Shown here: positions 20,912-34,290 of the stretch, piece after piece
Position numbering within the stretch: the stretch's first letter is position 1
Layout of the letters: every line of letters starts with the position of its first letter
NCBI GenBank assembly: GCA_030549495.1
Contig: JAUIRK010000106.1
Span: 1,445,001 to 1,509,000 of the forward strand
Origin: Nectonema munidae
Lineage: Eukaryota; Nematomorpha; Nectonematoida; Nectonematidae
Length of the DNA: 64,000 bases
Direction: 5' to 3'
Position numbers and translations under genes: made by a program
Notes under the pieces: model-generated
The model's input: only the letters and a program-made list of their open reading frames with translations
What the model was told of the DNA's origin: nothing
Database searches by the model: none

Positions 20912-23337
20912 TAAACAAATCGAAAAAATTCATAAATATTTATTAAAAAAAGGAAAATATATACCATATAATCTGGACATTCAAGAAAAAGACGTCTTTT
21001 CAATCTAAATAAATTGAAAACAAATTATTAAATTTAAGGAATTGAATTTACGTTTTTAGCATTCAAATGTGTAATATCATTTATGGTGAATGAATTAAAC
21101 TCTAAATATCTATATTTAATTGATATAAATTAGGCACTACTAGTTAATGCCAAAAAGTGATTTTTGCTGAAGCAGGATTAAGGATACACGCGTATCCTTT
21201 ATATGGAGTTTGTTATAAAGAAAACATATCAAGTAGCATCTTATAGCAAAACTTTAGATTTGCCTTTTCATAACAGAGTTGTTTTAACTGAATGATCTAG
21301 AGGGGACAAGCGAAAAACAGGGGCATTAAGTATTGTCAAGTAGTTTCAAATCCTGAATTCGAAATGGTTAGAGACAGGAAGGGTTTCTCGTTATAAAATA
21401 CACTGCTGTAAATCTATTTCACCAGGATCCAAAGCAACAAAAGGTAGCGTGGGGCCTAAAATAAAGAATTAGCACTCAAATCTGCCTACGTCAAATAGAG
21501 GTGTGATAAAATCAAATTTAGAGGTAGGAAGAGAGATTGAGAGTTGCAATATGAAATGTAGGAGAAAGAGAAAGAGGATAACTGGATAGATAGAAAAAGA
21601 AATTAAGATACTGTTGTCTCTAGGAAACAAAGTGGGAAGAAAACACATCAGGAGGAATAAAAAATTGGTACCAAATATTTTACAATTCAGCGTTGCATGA
21701 TAACAGAGACATTTCTAAAGTAGAGAGGGCTACTCCCTATCCTTGACATCTAAATTTCTAGAGACGATGCTGAATAATCATTTTGATAAGAAAAGATATT
21801 TTAGCTTTTTTTAATTTTTTTTTTTTTTATTACTAAAAAAATAAAAAAAATTACTTAAAAAATAAAAAATTAAAAAAAAAATTGGTTTATAATCTTGAAT
21901 AGGGTGTGCACTTAGATAATGGGTAGATTTAGCATGAATCTTTAACTCATGAAGATCAGCTTTAATTTTAAATTTAGCAATAAGCTTTCAACCTCTCTTT
22001 TTTAAATTTTTATATCATTTTCTTTTCGGAATTTTAATGTTCAGAAGGCTTTAGAAATTTCAATTAAAAATTCCAATTAATTTTATTTAAATAAAAATAT
22101 AGAGAACACAAATCTTAAAAAAGATAAAAAAAAATTATAAACTAAATGTAAGAATATATACATAGTATACAAAAAGTAGATATAACAATCACTTTTTGAA
22201 GATTATATATAAATGTTGCATACAAATAAAAATTACATAGAATAAAAAAAAAACAAAAATGGCTTTTAGCTTGATAAAACTACTCAAGGTATGATTTTAA
22301 TTTTATCATAAAATTTTAGAAAAATTCAGATTAAGGTATCACAAACACCTAAGACATGTCAAACTTTTGGAGTTCTTTTTGGGGTTTAATTATTTTAAAA
22401 TATAACAAATCATAAGAATCATCTAACAACTATAAAATATTAACGTATGTCCAAAAACATCTAAATTTATATCTAAAACAGAGCAGGGCAGAATAAGGCT
22501 AAGATTGAGATCATTGACATCAACCAAATTAGAAAAAATATTTATATAATAGTAAAAATTTTTAACTTTGTGCATTACCCTTAAAATATACGTTTGAATA
22601 TTAAACATATTAATAATTTCGGAAAATGAAATACCTCAAAAATTGGAAAAATTAAGATGGCTTAAAGGAATAAAAACGCATATATGAATAATTATTCAAT
22701 GAAAAACTAAATCTTTTTGTAAAAGTGTAATATGTGTAAATAAAATGAAAAATCTAAATTGATTATCTTGTGACGTTCATCATGAAATGAATATACTAAA
22801 TAACCTATATTAAAAATTATTACGTAAAAATTCATATTTCTATTTATATTGCAATTCAATGCCAAAAAATATAAAATGTATAATGAATTTTCAAAAAAAT
22901 GTTACGACGATATTTGAAATAGCAACGGGGAGATGTATATTTAGGAAAAAGTTGAGTTAAAAAAAATAATTAAAAAAAAATAAACATTGTATATTTCTTA
23001 TTTACATCCTATTTTCATGATCATATATATTGTAAAATTATTAAGAATATTTTCGCTAAATAAATTTTATTTTTATTAGTTCTCTAATATGCAAAGTTTT
23101 TCAAAAAAAATAAAAAAACATAATAAAATCAGTAATATATATGTATATATTTGAAAAAATAAATAATTAGTAAGAGAATTATGTCAAAAATTCTGAACCT
23201 AACTCTCCCTTCTATACTAATCCTGATTAAATCATTGGCAATAAAAAAAAAGTAATTATTTGCAAATAATTACAACCCTTACTTTAATCATGTCATATTT
23301 ACAAAACATCTGAAAATTTTCATGATCAAAATTAAAA
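20912..23337. other. Very AT-rich, gene-free stretch
   Basis: No frame of interest exceeds about 60 codons. Long poly-T and poly-A tracts (21800-21880) and generally low complexity dominate. I see nothing that marks a gene or an element. Confidence 0.4.
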
Positions 23338-23463
23338 AAAATGGATAATTTTCTACCACTCTAGTCATTATCAGATCCAACCATCAAGAGTACTAGAGAA
23401 AAATGTTAGGAAAGGAGACGGTTGTATTTGATGAGGAATAGAGTGGTAGAAAATTAATCATTT
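23338..23463. mobile_element. Foldback MITE A
   Basis: The arms AAATGGATAATTTTCTACCA and their near-perfect inverse (TGGTAGAAAATTAATCATTT) are about 25 bases long with one mismatch, around a 76-base centre. Inside the left arm, ACCACTCTAGTCATTATCAGAT resembles ACCACTCTGGTCTTGTTCAGAT in the element at 45112. The superfamily is not clear and no target duplication is obvious. Confidence 0.6.
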
Positions 23464-23929
23464 CTAAAATTTTATTCATGAATTAACTTTACTGTGTACT
23501 ATTTTGTACTTAATTTTACTAAGAACCCATCTAAGCTCCATTTTATCTGTGAATATAAAAGATATGGTTAAACTCACTTGAAAATTTATAAGAGTTGGTG
23601 TAGTTATGTAACCTAAGTGTTTGAAAAAAGATCTTGAACTTGGACAAGAAGCTTCTCATGGGAAAGTGGAATAATTTGTGAGTTAGAAGACACACGTGAA
23701 AGACTGATAGGTGGAAACTTTTGAGTTAATTATACATCATATGATGTTTTAAGTAAATTAATACGATAATTATCAAAAAATCATGCTTTTAAAATTTGTT
23801 ATAGAGTTTAGAAATTCAACATTGATTGAATGATTTAATACATTTTTTGACAGTAAAAATTGATTTTCAAAAAAATAAATGACACCATCAGATATCACTG
23901 GAGAGTTTTATTAAAAATATTTAATATCA

Positions 23930-24640
23930 TGATTAGCGGTTATTTGTTCGAAATATCTTCGTTTCAAAGACTTTTTAACTACTAAGGTTTTCCCTTGTTC
24001 CCCAATCATGTTATCGCATAACATAACTGTCAGTCTATCTTAATTTTTTTTACTCCAATAGAACTCTCATTTTTCGCTATTAAAGATTTATTAACTGTTT
24101 TTCTATAAAAAAAAGCCCCATTTCATCAAGATTGAATTGAAGATATATTTCGGTTGATAGCATTCCATCAAAATAGACCGTTTTTGTTTCTAACTTTCTA
24201 CTGTAATTGAACAAACACTTGCTCTTTCACCACTAATTGTACTAAATCGAATCAAATGGCGTTTTTGAAAACTTTCTAACCAATCATTAAAAGTTTCAAG
24301 AACAACAAGACCCAAATTTTAGCGAAAGAGATTGTTCGTTCTTGTATTATTTGGCCACTAAAAGGAATACCTATTATACTTACATCTTTAAACCACTCCC
24401 AGTTTAGATTTTGATGATGTTCAAAATTTGCATTCGGCCAACGTTATAATGTCCGCTAATATTTGTGAATTATAAAAAGCATCACTTGATTCAGAAAGCT
24501 TTATTTCAATCTTCTCAGATAATATACAAGAGTTTTTCTTGTTTGCTTTGTCAATAAAACTAACTAATTAATTTTATGGTAAATCGACCAAAGATTTATT
24601 AGAAACAACTTTGACCTTTTCTTAACCTCTAATAACATTA
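23930..24640 (-). pseudogene. Tigger/jerky-type pogo transposase relic
   Basis: Minus-strand frames contain blocks typical of CENP-B-related Tigger transposases: IPFSGQIIQERTISFAKILG, then NDWLESFQKRHLIRFSTIS-GERASVCS, then CYQPKYIFN and DRLTVMLCDNMIGEQGKTLVV. They follow the order DNA-binding domain then start of the DDE nuclease. Frameshifts and stops interrupt, the catalytic half is mostly missing, and no inverted ends were seen. This is an old copy of a different lineage from the pogo element at 16-18 kb. Confidence 0.7.
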
Positions 24641-25046
24641 GTTGTTAACTAGTTTTAATATTTAAAAGGTTTATTTTCCATCCAACTAATGTTAATCAAA
24701 ATAATTAATGCATTCATTGATGTTGAAATTTATCACTATGCTTCAAAAACAATTATTCTATCTAAAATATTTTGATTATTAAAAAATATTTAGCATAAAA
24801 AGTTAAAAGAGTTAAAGATATAGAGTAAAGTTTTTGAAATGAATAAACTTACAAGAAAAATTAGAGTAATGGAGGAATGATAAAAAATATAAAAATGGGT
24901 ACAATAGAATATAATCACTCTCTAATTAATATCGTTATTGCAATCGTTTTCAGAAATATGCTATAGGTTATGCTAATTCACCGGATACAAAAACAAAATT
25001 TACTCGGCGATGGCTAAATTGACTAATTTGACGTATCCCATACAGC
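24641..25046. other. Unassigned AT-rich DNA
   Basis: No gene or repeat is recognised. Confidence 0.3.
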
Positions 25047-25554
25047 CAGTGGTGGGATTAAAATTTTTCTCCAGCCGGTTCTATTACAAAATTGTAAATT
25101 TTCCAACATTCGAACTAATATGTAAGTTTGAAAAAATGTTATATAATAAAAGAGTATTTGATTTGAGGCTTTTGCGGATCACTGTGAACGGAGGAAAATA
25201 AGGAAATATTTACCTAAAACAATTTTAAATAAAAAGGGTTGACGAAAACCTTCATATAATAATAGAGACATTACTGTTGTATTAATATGAAACGTGAAGA
25301 TGTGTGTTTATGTAATTCTGAATACACATGCTAAAATACATTTTTAGGCTGTCATTGATTTCATATAAATTAATATATATTGTTGCTTGTAGATTTCATG
25401 ATTCAGTACATTCCGAAGGAAAAAGTAAAAATATATAATATAATTTATTATATATTTATTATTCTGCAAATTACGATATTATATGAAAAAAATCTCTATC
25501 AAATAAGGAAAATCAAAACACACAATAAAATATTATAGATTTATTTTTAAATAT

Positions 25555-27709
25555 TTAGTTTAAATATTTCCAAATGGCTATGTAATTTAAATTAATTTCT
25601 TTATTTTTGTTTTGGTTCACACTGCCGTCATCAGCTGAGCGGTTTTTTCTAAGCCACGACTTGACCGAAGAATTGGGATCCCATGATTTGAATGGAAGAC
25701 CAATGAGATTGATTATCATAAGATTGGCAACATTCTGAACAGTAAGACGGCTTCTTTTATCAGAATATATTAAATTCATTCTCGAAAAACCGTGTTCAGC
25801 CTCTGCAGAACTCACAGCAATAGTATTGATGATACTTTTTGCTTCTTTTTTTTAACACTTTGAGGAACTTGAGCCTTTTCAGAACTGCGAGAACTTTGCA
25901 AAATATTTCCTACGTAGTCGCGAAAAACATTTATATCAATTTCATGATTAAAAATCTACCAAATTCGCTCAGTTTTTCTTCTGCAGCTCTCCAAGATACA
26001 ACAACATCCTCAATTTTTTCACGAATCGGGCTCTAGAAAATAAATGAAATTTTGAACTTGCTTATCTTGTTCTTTGTTCTTTATTGTTGAACTTTCACAA
26101 TTCATCAATCTCTTTTTCATGTTTTCAATAATTGAATCAAGTAATTTTCGACGAGGAAGATTTATGATTTTGTTATTTTCGATAAAGATAAAATCCTTAA
26201 AAGCATCTGATTCAACTCTGAGATCGACTTCTTTTTCATAGTTTCCCTTCTTTTCTTTAAGCAATTCAAACGCTTTGATAGTCCTTTTTATTAGATGCTC
26301 AGCTTTTGTAAGTGTTAAATATCTCGCTTGAAGAGCGTTGGAAAGCAAAGCAATTTCTTGTAGTATATCTATCATAAGAGCTAGATCCTCCCAGAAATGC
26401 TTATTGCAAAGCCGTGCAGCCATCTCTGAATAATTTGCTTCACTAGTAAAATAATGGTACAATGCTGGATAAGCACGCCACACAGCAAGGGCAGATCTTA
26501 TACTCCAAGCAGCCCACCTTGGTCCTAAAACTCTTTCTATATTAAGAATTTCTTGCCCAAGCTCTACAGAAATATTGAAGAGTTGTATTTGATTTTTATT
26601 TGATTGATGAGGTTTAATTGTTTTATGTAACAGAATCGTCCAAAACGAGTTGCAAACGATGATTTAAGCAATGCCAAAGAATGATCTTAGGATACTGTTT
26701 TTTAAGTCTAATGCCTACACCAGATAGGCGGCCAAGCATTACACTTGCCCCATCTGAACATAAAAAGCAATCAAATTATTTTTCAAATATTGAAAATTGA
26801 ACCCACCATCATGTAAACTTTTTAAAAGTGACGCGTATATTTGTTTCAGCTCCTTGTCCCTCCAATTCAACTAAATCAAAAAAAAACTGTTGGTGATTTG
26901 ATCACTATCTTCAATCTTCAGAAAAATTATAATAGTGGGCTTATTAGATATGGTTGAAGCTTCATCCAGGATTACACAAATTTTCAACTTTTGTTCAATG
27001 ATTTTAGTGATAACATTTTTCTTTATATCTTTTGCAATGTGATCAACTATTTTCACAGCAATTTTACGAGAATGAAGTCCAAATCCTATGTCAACTCCAT
27101 TTTTATTTGAAGTTCGATCTCATCTTCAACATCAGAAAGTGGGCTGCTTCTTTTTACCAAACTGTATATTGTATTGAAAACTCTGCATGTAGAGGCTAAA
27201 CATTTCTCATTTATTTTATCAATGCTTTTGGTAATTGCGTCACCTGCATGATCCTGTTGTTGCTTCAACAGACAATATGTGCTTTTGATGAAAAATGTTC
27301 CTTCATTTTTTTTCCTCAGTGATGCTTGCTGAATAGTTTTATTCTTTCCTGAGGCTTCGATGCTGCAGCTTCCCCATTCAACTGAAACTCGACTTCCTTT
27401 TGTATTTTGAAAATTAGCACAGTGATCACAACCTAATTTTTTGTCACGAACAATCAATCCATCATACTTTTTTTTGAAACTCTTCATATTGTATCGCACT
27501 CCAGCAATCTGACGGAAATGATGCATCATTTGTTTAATCTGGAAGTAAAACTCTAGATACAGTGGGTTTATCTAAAGCATACGTTTTATTAGTAATTTTT
27601 ATCAAAGAGGAAGGTATAATCGCATCTTTATCATTAGTTTCTTCTAAAAAAAACCTTCAAGTCTTTGGACTTTATGAATGAAATTTAGTATATTTTGCTG
27701 TCTTTTCAT
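25555..27709 (-). pseudogene. hAT transposase, KIAA1586-like, degenerate
   Basis: From ATG 27709 (MKRQQNILNFIHK) minus-strand fragments follow a full hAT transposase in order. A zinc-binding-like part has GCDHCANFQ (27440-27400). KICVILDEASTISNKPTI near 26970 holds the first acidic catalytic position, and [15 protein letters not shown] near 26750 the second. A helical insertion follows ([15 protein letters not shown], then 26483-26019). The C-terminal dimerisation domain is SSAEAEHGFSRMNLIYSDKR with NLMIINLIGLPFKSWDP (25815-25680). These blocks strongly resemble vertebrate KIAA1586 and related multicopy hAT proteins. Several frameshifts and stops show it is inactive. An AATAAA lies just past the stop on the coding strand. 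Confidence 0.82.
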
Positions 27710-28539
27710 TTTTGGAGTTAAAAATCTAAATGTATAAATGGAAAAATTGTTTAACTAACATTAAAATCTAGGTTTGGTACAATATGAAATTAGAATTTAC
27801 ACAAAATAAGTGACAATAACACAATCTTCAGCAAAGACACAAATATTGTCTATAACACAAGGTTTATTCTGTGTTATTCTTTTGTTTATTCTGCTACATA
27901 ATAACTTATCTGTTACAATAAGACTTCAAAGTTGTAAACTGAAAGCCCAAACCTTTCGACAAACCCTCATAAAGTTTAATTAAGTCAAATTACATTGGTA
28001 AATTTTTTAAAGTATTAAATTATGAGTTTTTTAGTCACTGCATAATTAAATCATTTGCACAAACGATATAACCTCAATTTAATTGAAACTTTAAACACTT
28101 TTATTCTTATTGTACTAAAAATTATTCTACACAAAAAACCGAAAAAAAACAAACTCTGGATATGTTGGCAACAATATTTTTAATTTTTAAAGCTTTCAAT
28201 AGTTATTGAATATTTTTCCAAAGTAAAGATTCAATAATTTTTTGGAATCAACTAATCATATCTCAGTAATTAAACCTAATTTAAACAATATACCAAAAAA
28301 AGCTTTAGAAAATGAAATTCAATGAGTGAGAGAGAGAGAGAGAGAACAAATAGCAAATTACAAAACTAAGCAGTGTTTATATTGCGATGAATGATTTGCC
28401 GGACATTATCCTAAGCATAAAAATTATTTTACATGGTTTATTGGGACTTATATTAACTCAAATTCTTCTTTTTTTCTGATACTTCCATATGTTGGAAAAA
28501 CTTCACTTTACAAGGATCATGCAGTGTAATACAAAAACA

Positions 28540-28966
28540 ACAGTGGTTCTCCCTATAGAGAATGAATAGCAAAATAAAGCCTTTTTATAGAGACAGTTTA
28601 AAATTGATTTGTTCAATTTGATGACTTTAAAATTACTCAAATTCTTTTCATAGTTTATTTGCGCTTTGTCGCTTGCATTTGCAGTCCGTAATCTTTGTCA
28701 GTTGAAACTTAACAGTGATGATGCTTGCATTTATAAAACAATAAATGTTGATGCGAAAACATCAGGTGGTCGTATTATAGAGTGTAAAAACTAGAGTTGG
28801 GACTAGGTGAAGCGGTCGCATTCCTGAATAGAAGGCTGTTTGTTTTAAAGACACTAAATACCTATATGAAAGATACACGAAAATTGCGACTGCGAAAAAA
28901 TGGTCGCAATGGTGGCCTGGTCGTTTTAAATGGCTGGTCTCTAGAAGGGAGTCTACTGTATATATT
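28540..28966. mobile_element. Tigger-like non-autonomous element
   Basis: The left end ACAGTGGTTCTCCCTATAGAG pairs imperfectly with the inverse of the right end, TACAGTAGACTCCCTTCTAG. Inside the right end lies GGTGGCCTGGTCGTTTTAAA, a string typical of Tc1/pogo-type termini. The TA flank is clear on the right and lost on the left. It sits within the KIAA1586-type hAT element. Confidence 0.4.
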
Positions 28967-29152
28967 TTTATAAAAAGTGAAAAAAAATTCCCATTTCAGT
29001 TATATTACTGTAAATCAAACAGTCTTGTTTAAAAACTTAGAGTTTTTTTCAAAAATACCTTTGCTTACTGTAGCCGGTTCTACGAACTCACATTATTCTG
29101 TGAGACGGTTCTAACGAACCGGTGCGAACAGGCTGAATCCCACTACTGAGAT

Positions 29153-29230
29153 TAATCCAGATAGTCTGGGTCCGATTTATGATCGTGACTATCCTCATCT
29201 TTTCAGCTATGAAAGATTATTCTTTCCTAA
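29153..29230 (+). repeat. Second tRNA-derived SINE fragment, decayed
   Basis: CTGGGTCCGATT, then ATCGTGACTATC and CATCTTTT, match the 3' part of the SINE at 3345-3470 in the opposite orientation. The A box is not recognisable, so this is a truncated or decayed copy. Confidence 0.4.
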
Positions 29231-32200
29231 GGATGAGATACCGAAAACTAAAAAAATGAACAATATGTGTAATAAGCTGGCAATAGAAATGTGTTTAGAT
29301 GTGTATAGAGTTATCGTTACTTAAATCATCTATTGTCAAGATTACATCTAATTCAATCATGTTGTAAGAAAGTGGCTCTTATATAGGGATAAATTGACAG
29401 CTGACCGCATTAGATGAGTGGCCGCTATATGCAAGTCTTTTACCCTGATAAGTCGAAAAGGGATGTTTCAGCTTAATGAAGGTGACTGCTAAGACAGGCT
29501 TTACTTTATATAATTTTTCTTAGTTTAGCATCCTTATTTGATTTTGATTTATGTTAACATTATTCTATTCCAATATACAGGACGAAGAAAGAGAAACATT
29601 ATTAGTGATGAATTTTAAAATTTTACCATTTTTATAAAGAAAAAGATTTACAGAATGTAAAGCTAAATTGAAAGTTCTGTCTACAAACAAGTTATATTTA
29701 ATAAAATGTTTTAAATCGAATAGTTGTTGCTGAGAACATATGACTGAAGGAACGTCATCCTTTGTATGCATGATTTCTTCAAAAGTCCTTGAAACACAAG
29801 CATGAACTTTAATTTATTGGAGATGCTGATAACCTCATTAGAACTAAAATAACTAAAGTAGATTTTAAATATTATGATTGTGATAACTTGGCTAATATGT
29901 TTAAAAAAACCTGGTAACTTCAACACTTTTCATTAGAATTGTAGAAGTTAAAAAAATTTTCATTCTCTTGATAATTTATTTTATAATCTTCACATGTGTT
30001 TCGTCTATCCTTGATATCTGAAATTTCACTTCTCATATTTTTTTGGAGGGATATCACTTTATTTGCAAAGAACTGCCTAAAAAGAGACGTATGTTTCTTT
30101 AGCAAGAAGGATTTTTTCTTAGTCTGAAATTTATTCAGATTTCAAGACTTTTACATTTGAATTCATGATAATTCGTGGTAATCTCACTCCTTCAATAATG
30201 ATCAGTTATTTATGCTCTAACGTTATTTTAAATTTGGAGTTTAAAACCAAAAAAAAGTTTGGATTTATCATAGAAGTTTTTTAAATGAGGTTGATTAAAT
30301 TTTCAAAATTCTTCGTACAAAACGTAAAAAAACAATAATTTGTGAAGACTTCTGATTGACTAATTATTTACTACACATAGTTGAAACTTATTAGACAAAA
30401 TTTCCACTAATTTAGTTAGTTCTAACGTTTTTTCCAGAAATCTTCTTTCATATATATCTGACCACTTACCCAACTTTCTCTCTTTGAGTTTTATTCAGAA
30501 AAACTGCTAAGTGATGATATTTTAATACGAGTTATTGGTGAAGATAAATTTAGCATATTTACTTGTTTAATCTTAAATGAAATCGTCAATTGTGACAGCT
30601 ATTATAGAATTTCCATTACGAAAGTACAAAATCGATAGATATTTGTTTTCCTTTAGCTAAAATATAAAAACAAAGATTGGTACAATAATGAATTAAAATC
30701 TATGAAAAAAATATAAGAATATAAATTGTATTCTATATTTTGCAAAACACAAGTCTAATAAACCACCCAAACTTTGTAAACGGCACTATCCTTTCAATTT
30801 AAGGAAGGAGTTCATCAGTGAATAACACCAAACACATATAATTTTTTGAACCAATATCCTGAATACTGATACCGCTACTTGGTCATCAAAACATAAAATG
30901 TTTGGAAGACACAGAAATGTTTGTCTTTTTCTGTGGTAAACAATTGTGCGAGCCTACAGTAGCTTTGGTAAAAGAATTAAACAAAAAACTTAGGATAGAA
31001 GAACAATTTCATTTTTGACACAAATTGTTTTAAAACATAGCAGCATCTATCAGTTACCTTTCAAAAAGTTAAATCGCCATGATAATTTATAAATTTTGAC
31101 ACATAATCAGTTCAGGGCAACCTTGAAACATAAACAATCTTTTATGACTGATTTAAGGGGCCCAGTTGAAAAAATTAACAATTTTGTTTTTTCCCACATA
31201 AATTTTACTCTTGTAGACTAGCGGTCTCCAGAATTAATAGCGTTCGCAAAATTGGTTAATTATTTTGTTTTCTTGGTATTACTAAAAACACCCTGAAATA
31301 TGAAATAAATTAATTTAAGAAATCTTTTTAACATTCTTTTTCAATTCAACTTATTTCCAGGTTGAATTGTAAGAAAGTATTAAAATGGATTATTTGATTT
31401 TTAGCAATTTCATCAAAAATGTTTAACATTAATGGTTATTTTTTTTAAGTCTTTTTGTCTGTATATAATATACCTGACATGTTGTAGCTTGTGTCTACAA
31501 TAAGTGGTAATATAATATCTCATACAGTTATCATTTAAAAGTGCGTCACGTCAACAATCATATCTCGAAATCTTTATGTAGTAAAAACAAGAATGATGTT
31601 TTCCGTTCAATGCAGGTGTGATTTTCGATATCTTTTTTATTATTTAAGGCGCGATTGCGAATGCATGTCTGAATCTAGAAAGAATTCAAAGAAAGAAAAC
31701 ATTAGCCCCTGAACATTTAAGAAAAAATAGCTCATAAATTAAAAAACGTTGAACACCACTGTTATACTTTTTGTTTGAAAATTGATTCTGTTTGCTAATA
31801 TCCACTACTTAAAGGCTACCATTGTTATTAGTAGAAGTTACTTGCTAATAATTATGGAATTTAAATAAAATATTAATTTATTGCTATCATTCAAAACATA
31901 AAATAGGGTACAATCACAATGAATAGATTGCATAAAGAATAAAAATCTGGTAAATGTGTGTGTGTGTGTGTTTGTATACCAAGCAAAAGGGGGGTAAATT
32001 GCTTTCAGAAAAGAGACACTTATATAAAATCAAGAGAACAAACGGTTTCAAGAAGTAAAGAATAATGAAATTAAGTACACATAGATACCTATATACATAT
32101 ATAAATAAAACATTAGTTGCAAAAGATTTTTTTGCGATGACGAAAAATATGGGCTATTATATATTGTGTCCTTTCTATTTGAAGAAGAAACGTATTAAAT

Positions 32201-33222
32201 GCTTAACAATACTCTAAAGCTTTTTGAATATTTCCTGAGTAAAGTCTTATGAAGAGTAGATCTGAAAATGGAGTACAAGGAAATGTCGTGGGAAGAGAAC
32301 ACAAACAAGAAATATTGCAGGTTTTCGTGAAAACATTAAAGGTAGGCTTTACTTCAAGGAAAGGGTGAAAGCTTAAAACATTAAGGAAGTCTTGAGAAAT
32401 CATATAAAACGCGGTATAAAAATATTTCGGGTAAATATAAAAAAATAAAATTCTGTTAGATAATAAAATAAATAAAAATACATGTATTGGAAAGACAAAT
32501 AAGACTGATAAAATCTTACTTACTAATGTTAATATACTTAACATGCATATAAATACGATACACAAGTGGTATAGGAAAAGGATAGGTCGGAGGGATGGAT
32601 ATGGGATATCGTGAATAAATAAAATAGAAGACACATACATATGGATATTGCTTTTTAGCATATAACGACAAAAGAAAACAATAAGGAGATGACAAAATAA
32701 TGCAAAACGTGTTATGAAGGTTGGTGCAGCATTAATTTATTGGAAGTTTCGGTGTCATCTTTTACAAATAAAAGAGAAGCTGAAGGCGGATAATTCATCA
32801 TAGCAACATTTTTGTATCTAAAATAAAGGGTTTATGATAGAGTCACAGGGTTACTAAATAAATATTTAAATGAAAGATTCAAGCCTAATAAAAATGGCCC
32901 TAAGAACATTGCCTGATTATTAGCAGCATAATTTCATACTAATCATTTGAACAGAAATTGCCGAAATTTAAATGCTCTATTCAACATTTATGAGATGCCT
33001 GCCACACCAATTTTTATTGAAGTACATCAAATATGATTTCATACTCAAATATACATTGTCATATGTTTATTAGCAATGCGGCAGATAAAACGATATATTG
33101 CAGCAACATCCTATATAAATTAAAAATGCATCGTTTGTTTTAGATATGTTAAATTCAATTGAAAAGGACACCATAGTCTATAAAATTTTGGCACTGAAAG
33201 AGTTAATACTCTAAAAAGTAGA
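29231..33222. other. Unassigned AT-rich DNA, several faint relics
   Basis: Around 29385-29510, GTGGCCGCTATATGC and GGTGACTGCTAAGACAGGC resemble internal parts of Tigger-type ends. Minus-strand frames at 29565-30105 and a plus-strand frame near 30650-30960 (KNKDWYNNELKSMKK) hint at old transposon or LINE coding, but are too decayed to name. A (TG)n run lies at 31955-31970. The 152-codon minus-strand frame at 32203-32661 is hydrophobic and arises from a purine-rich plus strand; I do not regard it as a gene. The last cyclin A exon could lie here or at 34.3-35.8 kb. Confidence 0.3.
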
Positions 33223-34290
33223 TAAATAATGATTATGATTCTGGTTCTATTAATTTTTTAATTACAATTTTTATTTGGATTCTCAATATATGATTCTAAT
33301 TACCCTTTTATTTGTAAATATTTGAATTCATCAAATATTTAATACAGATTTCTAAACAGAAAACAATATTACATTCGAGTATTTTTCTTGATTAGAACGG
33401 ATAAACATCATTCGTTCAAAGCGCTCATCTGACATGTTACATCGATCAGGATAGAAATCTTTTCAGCTATAGAAAAAATACGTTCTCTGACGATGAGGAG
33501 ACAGTTATTTGTAGATACTTACTTGCAAGTTTAGCTAGCTGTGTAAATTCCAGTAGCTTAATGGATCATCATCGCTGCTGATACATGATTCGCTGAAATA
33601 CTCAGTTAATTGTTTGTCATAGCTGTCAAAAAATGAAGGATAAGCTTTCTCGATTTCTCGTTTTAGGAATGGAAAAATTCCTCCTCTACAAGTATTTTCT
33701 TCTCTGTAGGCGAATTGTCATCTAATGTTGTTGCCTTGATATGGAGGCAATGTGGAGCTCAGTTCTTAGTTTTGAAGTATCTCTGAACGTACTCCTGATT
33801 TACACCAGCGAATTTTCAACGATGGGGCTAGCATAGCTGCAAAACAGCAAGTCAATTGGATGCAGCTACCTTCTTCAGTTATTTAGACGTGGATTTTTAT
33901 GTTAGTTTCTTAATTCATGCCTCTAAACCACGAGCAACACACATAACAATACTTGATGTAACACAATCTCTTTCTGTCAGCTTGGTGGCTTTTTTAAAAG
34001 GTGTTAATATTTCTTCCAAATCTCTCAGCATTGATATCTCGTGTGTCGTCTGTTTATACTTATATTCAATTTTGGAGAAGACCAGGTCTACTAAAATCCT
34101 TAAGATACTTAATTTTACTCACATGGCTAATGAAATGCGTCATAAAGGATTAGCATTTTCTCTAATCTAGAATTATAAAAGTAGGATAAACATGAAAGAT
34201 TGATTGCACTACTGATTAAAGTGTTCAAAGGTAAATGCAAATAGTAAGGGAAACTGATTTTGATTCTGATTATAATTAGAATCGGCCCGA
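33223..34290 (-). mobile_element. ZBED-type hAT relic, copy 1
   Basis: On the minus strand a C-terminal hAT region can be read with stops: LEEILTPFKKATKLTERDCV (34020-33950), KREIEKAYPSFFDSYDKQ (33665-33610), DPLSYWN, LAKLASKYLQITVSSSSENVF (33530-33465). The last is the dimerisation core, usually followed by the SIAGKI-type motif (here SIAEKI). The two ends carry AATGATTATGATTCTG-like and GATTCTAATTATAATCAGAATC-like strings, also present at the ends of copy 2 (47600-48190). The N-terminal half of the transposase is absent. Confidence 0.65.

Larger units (their letters stand above)
25047..29152 (-). mobile_element. hAT element of KIAA1586 type, decayed
   Basis: The left end reads CAGTGGTGGGATT with CCAGCCGGTTCT just inside; the right end is its decayed inverse (GCTGAATCCCACTACTG, with AGCCGGTTCTACGAAC about 70 bases inside). 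CAGTGG-type ends fit hAT. No 8-base target duplication is visible, so the limits are approximate or the flanks have changed. It encloses the transposase pseudogene at 25555-27709 and a smaller element at 28540-28966, and carries a (GA)n run at 28325-28346. Confidence 0.6.

Noticed and set aside
32203-32661. 152-codon minus-strand open frame, hydrophobic, possibly membrane protein
   Set aside because: It lies opposite a purine-rich plus strand that leaves few stop codons on the minus strand, is very rich in F, L, I and S, and shows no family motif.
33856-34170. 104-codon plus-strand frame
   Set aside because: The minus strand carries recognisable hAT transposase sequence here; the plus frame is its shadow.
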